Source: a virus
IMG/VR virus record: IMGVR_UViG_3300036818_000127
Coordinates: 1 to 64,000 of that record
DNA: 64,000 bases
Reading direction: 5' to 3' (one strand)
Part shown: piece by piece, positions 58,393-64,000 of the stretch
Numbering within the stretch: the first letter of the stretch is position 1
Layout: each line of letters opens with the position of its first letter
Notes under the pieces: generated by a model
What the model was told of the DNA's origin: nothing
Seen by the model: the letters and a program-made list of their open reading frames with translations, nothing else
Database searches by the model: none
Program-made: the position numbers and the translations under genes

Positions 58393-58438
58393 ATGTTAGA
58401 ACAAGTCATCCTAATTGTATCATGACTTGTTCTAACAT
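58393..58438. promoter_or_regulatory. Perfect 17-bp inverted repeat upstream of the peptidase
   Basis: ATGTTAGAACAAGTCAT (58393-58409), 12-nt centre, ATGACTTGTTCTAACAT (58422-58438). Lies 21 nt before the peptidase start. No T-run on either side, so an operator or a structured leader is more likely than a terminator. Confidence 0.8.
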
Positions 58439-58460
58439 GTCAGGGAGAAGGGATAAGCGC

Positions 58461-58730
58461 CTATGACATTTCTTCGTAGGCTTGCCACGCCTGATCAACT
58501 TGGATGCGGAGCAGACCAATGGAATATTCTACTTTTGCAATTTTTCGATTGAAGGGCTCCCAGGCAGCGCAGATAGCCTGAACCTTCTCATCAACAGAAC
58601 CCTTACAAGTAATTCTTGCTGTCCTTGCAGCATCCTCACCAGCGATTTGAAGCCTCTTCATTTCTTCTTTAGCCATGCTCAAGGACTTAAGTGCTGTCTG
58701 GTATGCATAATAAAGTGTTGTTACGTTCAT
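58461..58730 (-). CDS. Small helical protein
   Basis: 89 residues; helical throughout ('YQTALKSLSMAKEEMKRLQI', 'EYSIGLLRIQVDQAWQAYEE'). AGGAGAAAAC upstream. Unrecognised. Confidence 0.7.
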   Translation of the reverse strand: MNVTTLYYAYQTALKSLSMAKEEMKRLQIAGEDAARTARITCKGSVDEKVQAICAAWEPFNRKIAKVEYSIGLLRIQVDQAWQAYEEMS

Positions 58731-58744
58731 TTTTGTTTTCTCCT

Positions 58745-58772
58745 AAGAAAGAGGGAAGGGAATACCCTTCCC
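58745..58772 (-). terminator. Rho-independent terminator
   Basis: Perfect 8-bp stem GGGAAGGG / CCCTTCCC with a TATT loop, followed by TCTTTCTT on the minus strand. Lies after the gene ending at 58781. Confidence 0.75.
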
Positions 58773-58780
58773 AGATGATT

Positions 58781-59059
58781 TTACTGATGTCTACGCTCAT
58801 CGTTGTAGAGGATATCTTCAAGCTCGGACTCATCATAGTCAACACCCGTCCTTAAATCATACACAACATCCTCATCCTTCTCTTCTTCTCTTCTCAGAGA
58901 AATTACTGATCTCTCAAGTCCTGACTTTACAAAGATGTTCCAGTACTCATCGCTACCTTCAACAAGAACGGTATCAAAAACATTTTCGCCACCTACAGCG
59001 ATCTTTCGTAGTTGCCCTGCTACCAATTCAGCAGTTTCTTGTGTGTGTCGTTTTACCAT
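58781..59059 (-). CDS. Small acidic protein
   Basis: 92 residues, AAAAGGAG upstream. 'RHTQETAELVAGQLRKIAVG' and an acidic end ('DYDESELEDILYNDERRHQ'). Unrecognised. Confidence 0.7.
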   Translation of the reverse strand: MVKRHTQETAELVAGQLRKIAVGGENVFDTVLVEGSDEYWNIFVKSGLERSVISLRREEEKDEDVVYDLRTGVDYDESELEDILYNDERRHQ

Positions 59060-59073
59060 GATATTTTCTCCTT

Positions 59074-59307
59074 TTATGATTGCAGTCCTGCTGCAACTAT
59101 TTCCATAGCCTGGATTTGATCCCTAAGCTTACTAGCCTCTACATAGGCTTCGATATACGCATCGCCTGTTGGATTTTCGATGAGCGACTGCTTTATCTTA
59201 TTTTGATACTCTAAAGCCTTCCCTAAAATGCTGATCGAGTTCAGCAAAGATGCTAGGCTATGCTCGCGGAATGCAAGGACTCCGCGCTGTAGGTCGTCAT
59301 TTTTCAT
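59074..59307 (-). CDS. Small helical protein
   Basis: 77 residues from ATG 59307 (AAAGGAG upstream). 'ASLLNSISILGKALEYQNKI' and 'KLRDQIQAMEIVAAGLQS' parallel the 70-residue product at 48729-48941, suggesting a duplicated early-gene family. Confidence 0.7.
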   Translation of the reverse strand: MKNDDLQRGVLAFREHSLASLLNSISILGKALEYQNKIKQSLIENPTGDAYIEAYVEASKLRDQIQAMEIVAAGLQS

Positions 59308-59324
59308 AGTATTTTCTCCTTTAT

Positions 59325-59507
59325 TTACTGCTCTAAACAATTCAAACAAAGCTCACGATTTTCATGGGATCTATAATGAAGGCTGCATTTTGAACACTGG
59401 CGGGCTGCACCATGTATTCTTATCTGCAATTCCTCTGCCTTGGCTGCTTCGCGCTCTTTCGCGGCTTTCCTCGATGCCCTCATGGCTTTCTGCACTGCGG
59501 GGGACAT
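59325..59507 (-). CDS. Small zinc-ribbon protein
   Basis: 60 residues. Basic helix ('MRASRKAAKEREAAKAEELQ') followed by 'CSKCSLHYRSHENRELCLNC', a C-x-x-C ... C-x-x-C zinc motif. Likely nucleic-acid binding. The ATG lacks a strong ribosome site. Confidence 0.6.
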   Translation of the reverse strand: MSPAVQKAMRASRKAAKEREAAKAEELQIRIHGAARQCSKCSLHYRSHENRELCLNCLEQ

Positions 59508-59572
59508 TGAGTTTTCTGCCGCTTTTGCCTGACGGGCTGTTACTTGTTTACTCCTTCATGTGTACTTGATAT

Positions 59573-59722
59573 TTACTGATTGTTTGATCTAGACAAATAC
59601 ATGTCTAGATATGCATCCATTGCATCGGACAACTCCTGCTGCAACTCTTCCAGTGTGAGCAGCCCCCATTCCCAAAGGTCCCAAGTGGTATAGGTGGTAA
59701 CTGCATTATATGTAACTTCCAT
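59573..59722 (-). CDS. Very small acidic protein
   Basis: 49 residues starting MEVTYNAVTT, with AAGGAG 9 nt upstream and the shared promoter at 59772-59801. Trp-rich ('WDLWEWGLLTLEELQQELSD') and acidic. Unrecognised; supported by start signals rather than homology. Confidence 0.6.
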   Translation of the reverse strand: MEVTYNAVTTYTTWDLWEWGLLTLEELQQELSDAMDAYLDMYLSRSNNQ

Positions 59723-59771
59723 GATTGCTTACTCCTTGTTTACTAACTTGTTTAACTTCTTGATCTATAAT

Positions 59772-59801
59772 AAGTATAGCATATCTTCCATAAACTGTCA
59801 A
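59772..59801 (-). promoter_or_regulatory. Shared operator-promoter, copy 6
   Basis: TTGACA, spacer GTTTATGGAAGATATGC, TATACT on the minus strand; heads the 59.7-58.5 kb genes. Divergent from copy 7. Confidence 0.92.
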
Positions 59802-59918
59802 GCTTTTTATGGTGAATACTAGCCAGTTTCCTACTCCTATAGAATACTCACCTAAATGCATCAATTCTTCTTATTTTTAGCCTTCTATAGGAACAATTTT
59901 AAACTGGACCCAAAACCC

Positions 59919-59948
59919 TTGACAGTTTATGGAAGATATGCTATACTT
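59919..59948 (+). promoter_or_regulatory. Shared operator-promoter, copy 7
   Basis: Plus-strand TTGACA, spacer GTTTATGGAAGATATGC, TATACT followed by the shared leader (TATAGATCAAGAAGTTAA). Confidence 0.92.
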
Positions 59949-59996
59949 TCTATAGATCAAGAAGTTAAACAAGAAGTTCTAAAGGAGCAAACAATC

Positions 59997-60314
59997 ATGG
60001 CAACCAATAAAACCATCAAAGTCGGAGAGATGTCGGATACCGGAATACTTGTAACAGCAGCACGCGAATTTGCAAAAACATATGGGCAAGTGAAAGAGGA
60101 TTGGGAAAAAGTTGAAAACCTGTATACTTTCTATAAAAAGGAAATTGCAGACAAGCTTATAAAAGAGCAGCTGGGAGAGGACTATCTCCTAGATATTGAA
60201 GAGTGTAGAGAGTACCTTGCAGGTGAAGAAGAATGGGATGCAGAACAAAGGAATAGAGAAGCAGAAAAAATGTATCATTCAGTATATGAGTCTCTTGGAG
60301 TGATTGAAGGCTAG
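59997..60314 (+). CDS. Hypothetical acidic early protein
   Basis: 105 residues from ATG 59997 (AAAGGAG upstream), 49 nt after the -10 box. Helical and acidic ('DYLLDIEECREYLAGEEEWD'). Unrecognised. Confidence 0.72.
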   Translation: MATNKTIKVGEMSDTGILVTAAREFAKTYGQVKEDWEKVENLYTFYKKEIADKLIKEQLGEDYLLDIEECREYLAGEEEWDAEQRNREAEKMYHSVYESLGVIEG

Positions 60315-60320
60315 GTTAGT

Positions 60321-60372
60321 AGACCAGAGGTACTAGGGAAACTTAGTACCTGGGGCTTGCTAAGTGAGCAAG
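60321..60372 (+). repeat. 52-bp two-hairpin leader repeat, copy A
   Basis: Identical over 52 bp to 61587-61638. Folds as AGGTACTA-gggaaact-TAGTACCT then CTTGCT-aagtg-AGCAAG, both perfect. Each copy lies about 25 nt before a gene start, so it looks like a regulatory leader or processing signal. Confidence 0.85.
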
Positions 60373-60397
60373 GATATCAAGAAGGGATTATACTTTT

Positions 60398-60679
60398 ATG
60401 ACTGGTCATGATTTAGCACAGGTTATCATTTGTATTCAGGAATGTAAGTCCCAGGGCATACGATGTGAGGTTACTCCCTCACTCGTCTTTGGGATGGCGA
60501 GTGTTATTGATCCAACAGTTACGATGGAGCAGTGCAAGGAAGCTATTGAAGTATCAGTACACGGCCATGAAGCAGAGTGGGACAAAAAGGTAGACGACGC
60601 TGAAAAAGCTGAGTATCAATCTTGGCTTGATAGAGGCGAGGCTGAATACGACAATACAAGCTGGTGGCGATACAGCTAG
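60398..60679 (+). CDS. Hypothetical early protein
   Basis: 93 residues. 'HDLAQVIICIQECKSQGIRC' then a helical acidic part ('AEWDKKVDDAEKAEYQSWLD'). Weak ribosome site; 25 nt after the two-hairpin leader. Unrecognised. Confidence 0.68.
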   Translation: MTGHDLAQVIICIQECKSQGIRCEVTPSLVFGMASVIDPTVTMEQCKEAIEVSVHGHEAEWDKKVDDAEKAEYQSWLDRGEAEYDNTSWWRYS

Positions 60680-60696
60680 CAGACAACTGCACCAGG

Positions 60697-60738
60697 AGCA
60701 ATTCTTAGTACAAAGGCTACCTCATACTAAGAATTGCT
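60697..60738 (+). terminator. Long intergenic hairpin
   Basis: Perfect 13-bp stem AGCAATTCTTAGT / ACTAAGAATTGCT (60697-60709, 60726-60738) with a 16-nt loop. No T-run, so mRNA processing or attenuation is more likely than simple termination. Confidence 0.65.
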
Positions 60739-60772
60739 AGGTAGGTAAGAACAAAAGAAAGAGAAGTCTTCG

Positions 60773-61546
60773 ATGAGTAATATCCCATACAAGCAATGCA
60801 CAGGACCTTGCAGACAAGAATATCCTGCAACTACTGAATATTGGTATTCTGAAAAAAGGTCAAAGGATGGATTCAGAAACAGATGCAGAAAATGCATAAA
60901 ATGGCATCAAAAAGAATACCAACAACAAACAGAAGTCCAGGAGCAAAAAAAAGATTATAACAAAGAGTACTATGGTAGACCAGAAGTTAAAGAACAGCGT
61001 AAGGAGTCCTTCAAGCAATACAGCAAGGAGTATTATAGCCGTCCAAAAGTTAAAGAACAGCGTAAAAAATATTACAGCCGCCTAGAAGCAATAGAACAGC
61101 GCAAGGAGTATTATAGCCGTCCAAAAGTTAAACAACATAAAAAGGAGTACAACAATCGTCCAGAAGTACAAGAACGACATAAGGAGTTCTTTAAACAATA
61201 CGGCAAAGAGTACCGTAATCGTCCAGAAGTACAAGAACGTCTTCGTGTACATAGGATTAATCGTCGGGCACGCGAACATTCTGTTTTAGGAAAACATAGT
61301 CCTCAACAGATTAAAAATCAACTTAGGCATCAAAAACATAAATGCTACTATTGTCATAAACGTTTACGGAGGACTAAGGGAAAGTATGTTTATCACATAG
61401 AACATACTTTCCCTTTAAGCAGGGTAGCAGGTACTACTATACCTGCTAACAGCATTGAGTACATAGTGTTAGCTTGCCCTGCTTGCAATTTAAACAAAGG
61501 AGACAAATTTCCATGGGAGTATCCAGAAGGGGGAAGACTACTATAA
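60773..61546 (+). CDS. HNH endonuclease with repeated Tyr/Lys/Arg units
   Basis: 257 residues. N-terminal zinc motif ('CTGPCRQEYPATTEYWYSEK', 'CRKCIKWH'), then about ten imperfect repeats of 9-12 residues like 'YYSRPKVKEQRKE' (45-160), then an HNH core: 'KCYYCHKRL', 'YHIEHTFPLSR', 'LACPACNLNKGDKFPWE'. The basic repeats probably track along DNA. Resembles free-standing homing-type HNH proteins of phages. AT-rich codon use differs from neighbours, compatible with recent transfer. Confidence 0.85.
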   Translation: MSNIPYKQCTGPCRQEYPATTEYWYSEKRSKDGFRNRCRKCIKWHQKEYQQQTEVQEQKKDYNKEYYGRPEVKEQRKESFKQYSKEYYSRPKVKEQRKKYYSRLEAIEQRKEYYSRPKVKQHKKEYNNRPEVQERHKEFFKQYGKEYRNRPEVQERLRVHRINRRAREHSVLGKHSPQQIKNQLRHQKHKCYYCHKRLRRTKGKYVYHIEHTFPLSRVAGTTIPANSIEYIVLACPACNLNKGDKFPWEYPEGGRLL

Positions 61547-61586
61547 GGAAGATAACCAATAAATACAGAACAGGTAATCACTTATC

Positions 61587-61638
61587 AGACCAGAGGTACT
61601 AGGGAAACTTAGTACCTGGGGCTTGCTAAGTGAGCAAG
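61587..61638 (+). repeat. 52-bp two-hairpin leader repeat, copy B
   Basis: Second exact copy of 60321-60372, 27 nt before the DUF2786-like gene. Its presence on both sides of the HNH gene could mean the HNH gene was inserted between duplicated leaders. Confidence 0.85.
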
Positions 61639-61665
61639 ATTATCTTACTTAAAGGAGCACAACCC

Positions 61666-62328
61666 ATGGCAACCGATACCAAACTAGTTCTCTCAAAAAT
61701 CAAGAAGTTGCTGGCGCTATCAACCTCCAGCAACCCTAATGAAGCGGCAGCGGCAGCGGCGAAAGCCCAGGAGCTGCTCATGCTCCACAATCTTAGCATG
61801 AGTCAGATCCAGACACAAGAGCCATCTAGCTATGAACAGACATTCTTAAATCTAGGTAGGAGTATCTGGAAGCGAGTGCTGCTTTCAGTTATTGCACGAA
61901 ATAATTTCTGTGAAGTAGTCTATACTCCCTCCAAGGCGGAGTCTGCTCTCATTGGTGAGGCGCACAATCGTGAGGTGGTGACCTACCTCTATCACTATCT
62001 CATCGGGCAATTAGAGCCAATGGCAATAGACGCCTATCACCGATCTCTTTCATCTATGCATGCCAAGAGCTGGCTTGATGCCTTCTATATGGGAGCTGCC
62101 ACAAGTATCGACCATCGATTGGAGGAACAGCAACGAGAAATGGAAGCCGCATCAAATGCATGCAAGGCTCTTATTATCAGCAAGGATGCAGAGTTAAAAT
62201 CTGCAATGCGACATTTCTACCCACAAACTAAGAATGGAAGCTCGAAGCGGATAAGAAGCAAAGATGGCTACTATTCAGGCCAGGAGGCAGGCAGAAAAGT
62301 AGCACTCAACCGAGGGATTGAGGCATAG
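61666..62328 (+). CDS. DUF2786-domain protein
   Basis: 220 residues from ATG 61666 (AAAGGAG upstream). Residues 6-45 'VLSKIKKLLALSTSSNPNEA', 'AKAQELLMLHNLSMSQI' are the DUF2786 signature, seen in many phage and mobile-element proteins of unknown role. The rest resembles the usual C-terminal partner region ('WLDAFYMGAATSIDHRLEEQ'). Confidence 0.85.
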   Translation: MATDTKLVLSKIKKLLALSTSSNPNEAAAAAAKAQELLMLHNLSMSQIQTQEPSSYEQTFLNLGRSIWKRVLLSVIARNNFCEVVYTPSKAESALIGEAHNREVVTYLYHYLIGQLEPMAIDAYHRSLSSMHAKSWLDAFYMGAATSIDHRLEEQQREMEAASNACKALIISKDAELKSAMRHFYPQTKNGSSKRIRSKDGYYSGQEAGRKVALNRGIEA

Positions 62329-62335
62329 CAAGAAG

Positions 62336-62382
62336 GCGATAAGACTTCTAGGTCTTCAGAGCACTCATAATGCTCATCGCCA
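62336..62382 (+). terminator. Three-way-junction RNA structure
   Basis: Outer stem GGCGAT / ATCGCC (62336-62341, 62377-62382) encloses two hairpins AAGAC-TTCTAG-GTCTT and GAGCA-CTCATAA-TGCTC, followed by ATTTAAAATTATT. Compact cloverleaf-like fold right after the stop codon; terminator or 3' protective element. Confidence 0.65.
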
Positions 62383-62420
62383 TTTAAAATTATTCAACGG
62401 AATATTCACCCATAAGGGGC

Positions 62421-62450
62421 TTGACAGTTTATGGAAGATATGATATACTT
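62421..62450 (+). promoter_or_regulatory. Shared operator-promoter, copy 8
   Basis: TTGACA, spacer GTTTATGGAAGATATGA, TATACT; leader starts ACTAGTAGAT as in other copies. Heads 62493-63826. Confidence 0.92.
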
Positions 62451-62492
62451 ACTAGTAGATAAGAGTACTACTAGTAAACAAGGAGATTTGAA

Positions 62493-62852
62493 ATGGCGAT
62501 CAACTACTTCTATCAGTCAAGGGTGCTAAAGGAATTAGTCATAGATGAGGATGAAAAGGGCGTATTTATAACAATGCCCTCTGAAAGTGAAAAGGGTGTA
62601 TTTCACATTGTTAGGTGTATAGAGGACGGCAGAGGAATGTATGTTGATAGATGCGACTGTACTGGCTACAAATACAAGAGATATTGCCAGCACTGCACGA
62701 TTGTCTCAGAGTATTGGGAGGGCATCTACAAAAAGTCTTCTCCGGCCAAAGAAGAGAAGGTTGTTGGGCTGGAGGTAGTGGACAACAAATCAGAAGATTG
62801 GACAAAGGAAGCTCCACTTGGAGGGACCAGAAAGTATAGCTTGCTTAGATAG
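62493..62852 (+). CDS. SWIM-type zinc finger protein
   Basis: 119 residues, AAGGAG upstream. 'DRCDCTGYKYKRYCQHCTIV' gives C-x-C-x(n)-C-x-H, the SWIM zinc finger, preceded by a beta region ending 'HIVRCIEDGRGMYV'. SWIM fingers bind DNA or protein. Unknown specific role. Confidence 0.78.
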   Translation: MAINYFYQSRVLKELVIDEDEKGVFITMPSESEKGVFHIVRCIEDGRGMYVDRCDCTGYKYKRYCQHCTIVSEYWEGIYKKSSPAKEEKVVGLEVVDNKSEDWTKEAPLGGTRKYSLLR

Positions 62853-62881
62853 CAAGCTATAGAGGGAAAGGACACTTCAAA

Positions 62882-63250
62882 ATGAAACAGTTACTTGGAG
62901 TTGGGCTGCTTAGCTGGCCCCGATATGAGCGAATGTCAGGAAGGTACGGGCTAGTGGCCCTATTCCGGCCTGGAACTGAGGGTGAAGATGGTCTGCAAGG
63001 GTATCCCTTGAATACAGAGACCATCGCCCTCATAGTAGGAAATCGCGGTTCTCTTATTGCAGTCCTGGATGGTCAAGAGATTGACCTTGGTTCAGGCAAG
63101 CTATTTACTGAGTTTCAGTATGACATCATCTATGTCGGATTGAAGCCTGATGAGCCTAGAGAAGAGAACTGGCTCAACGTCGATAACCTCTACAAAGTAG
63201 ATGGGATCATGCATCACCGAACAATAGAGCTATACTTCCAACCAAGATAA
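62882..63250 (+). CDS. Hypothetical early protein
   Basis: 122 residues. Beta-rich ('ALIVGNRGSLIAVLDGQEID', 'FQYDIIYVGLKPDEPREENW'). Unrecognised; weak ribosome site (GAAAGGACAC). Confidence 0.72.
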   Translation: MKQLLGVGLLSWPRYERMSGRYGLVALFRPGTEGEDGLQGYPLNTETIALIVGNRGSLIAVLDGQEIDLGSGKLFTEFQYDIIYVGLKPDEPREENWLNVDNLYKVDGIMHHRTIELYFQPR

Positions 63251-63284
63251 GCCATCTACTGAAAAATTGGAGCAGGGAAATTAC

Positions 63285-63497
63285 ATGTTCAAACACGTTA
63301 TATGGCTTCTCACCATTGCAAAACGAGATGTAGCAAGAGAGTGGATCAAACACAATTTTGATGTATTCACGGACGAGGCTTTCGTCCTCTCGAAGATCTA
63401 CACATTCTATACAGCCGCTTCTCTCAACGAGGAGCAAGTAGCCCAGATTTCAAACATCGTAGGGCTTGAAGAGCATTTCTTAAATGAAGAAATGTAA
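63285..63497 (+). CDS. Small helical protein
   Basis: 70 residues from ATG 63285 (GGAGCAGGG upstream); the ATG at 63267 lacks a site. Helical ('HVIWLLTIAKRDVAREWIKH'). Unrecognised. Confidence 0.68.
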   Translation: MFKHVIWLLTIAKRDVAREWIKHNFDVFTDEAFVLSKIYTFYTAASLNEEQVAQISNIVGLEEHFLNEEM

Positions 63498-63508
63498 AGG
63501 AGCAACAC

Positions 63509-63826
63509 ATGTACATTGATTATAACGGCAGGGAAATCGAGGACTTGGAAATGGAAAACATGAGACGAGATGCAAGAGAGGAGCAAAAACAGGAGCAACA
63601 CTCCACTATGATGTGTAATGATGGGACACAGTTAACGTTTTACACCTCAAACGGCTTTTTAGTCATAGCACGCCACGATGGTGAATTGCTACTTAGTAGT
63701 TATACCATCACACTTGCAACTGACGAGATCAATGAGCTTCAAGTATTCCTGGCAAGTCTGGTAGAGACTGATCCAGAAGAGTCGGACCTGGAATACAAAG
63801 AACTAGTTGATCTTGAAGGCGGATGA
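63509..63826 (+). CDS. Hypothetical early protein
   Basis: 105 residues, AAGGAG upstream. Charged helix, a beta part ('TQLTFYTSNGFLVIARHDGE') and an acidic end. Unrecognised. Followed by a terminator. Confidence 0.72.
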   Translation: MYIDYNGREIEDLEMENMRRDAREEQKQEQHSTMMCNDGTQLTFYTSNGFLVIARHDGELLLSSYTITLATDEINELQVFLASLVETDPEESDLEYKELVDLEGG

Positions 63827-63866
63827 GCCTAAGAACTACCTAGAGAATTAGTAATCTATACATCAA

Positions 63867-63899
63867 CTGGAGCAGGCTTGCTACTTGCTCCAGTTTTTT
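63867..63899 (+). terminator. Rho-independent terminator
   Basis: Perfect 8-bp stem CTGGAGCA / TGCTCCAG (63867-63874, 63886-63893) followed by TTTTTTG. Same stem as the terminator at 53878. Confidence 0.93.
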
Positions 63900-63939
63900 G
63901 TTGCCTTCAAATATTGCCCTAAATACCCCTTATAGCTGC

Positions 63940-63969
63940 TTGACAGTTTATGGAAGATATGCTATACTT
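63940..63969 (+). promoter_or_regulatory. Shared operator-promoter, copy 9
   Basis: TTGACA, spacer GTTTATGGAAGATATGC, TATACT, preceded by ATTGCCCTAAATACC and followed by the shared leader. Drives a gene beyond the right edge. Confidence 0.92.
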
Positions 63970-64000
63970 ACAGTAGATCAAAAGTTAGTCAAGTTAGTAT

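Overview
The window is most of a temperate, long-tailed (siphovirus-type) bacteriophage or prophage with an HK97-fold capsid. Evidence is a full head and tail morphogenesis run (portal, protease, capsid, connectors, tail terminator, tail tube, frameshifted tail chaperone, tape measure, hub, fibre-like proteins), a lysis cassette, a tyrosine integrase and a block of small early genes. The host is not shown directly. Low-to-moderate G+C, purine-rich AGGAGG-type ribosome sites and sigma70-like promoters fit a Gram-positive or Chloroflexota (for example Ktedonobacteria) host; that is an inference only.

Layout. 1-640: gene-free array of oriented TGCAAC hexamers. 0.6-4.3 kb: small unknown genes and an excisionase-like HTH protein. 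4.35-7.1 kb (minus): holin/membrane/endolysin cassette. 7.1-30.2 kb (minus): tail and head genes back to the terminase large subunit, whose P-loop is broken by a 5-nt frameshift. 30.4-31.3 kb: three small genes. 31.4-32.9 kb: a second, much denser hexamer array in the opposite orientation that grades into 36-bp CRISPR-like units. 33-37.7 kb (minus): HNH proteins, a DUF3102-like coiled-coil protein, terminase small subunit and small genes. 37.7-44.4 kb (minus): an unusual metabolic island with a CmoA-like carboxy-SAM synthase, SAM decarboxylase, SET-domain protein, asparagine-synthase-like PP-loop ATPase, DNA C5-cytosine methyltransferase, ParB-like protein and a homospermidine-synthase-like dehydrogenase. 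44.4-46.5 kb (plus): integrase, coiled-coil protein and ECF sigma factor. 46.6-64 kb: early-type region of many small unknown genes, a giant DNA methylase-helicase fusion, an annealing-type recombination protein, a papain-like protease, an HNH protein and a candidate regulator.

Control. Nine promoters in the early region (and one at 31.3 kb) share TTGACA, an identical 17-bp spacer carrying TTTATGGAAGATATG, and TATACT. They form one regulon. A second dispersed element of about 165 bp occurs three times, always upstream of and co-directional with a gene. Strong hairpin terminators separate the blocks.

Most noteworthy: (1) the SAM-remodelling/polyamine/DNA-methylation island, a possible new DNA or protein modification system; (2) the CRISPR-repeat-like arrays without cas genes; (3) a highly structured 490-nt gene-free stretch at 55.4-55.9 kb that looks like a large ncRNA; (4) the shared operator-promoter cassette; (5) three apparent frameshifts in real genes besides the expected programmed one in the tail chaperone.
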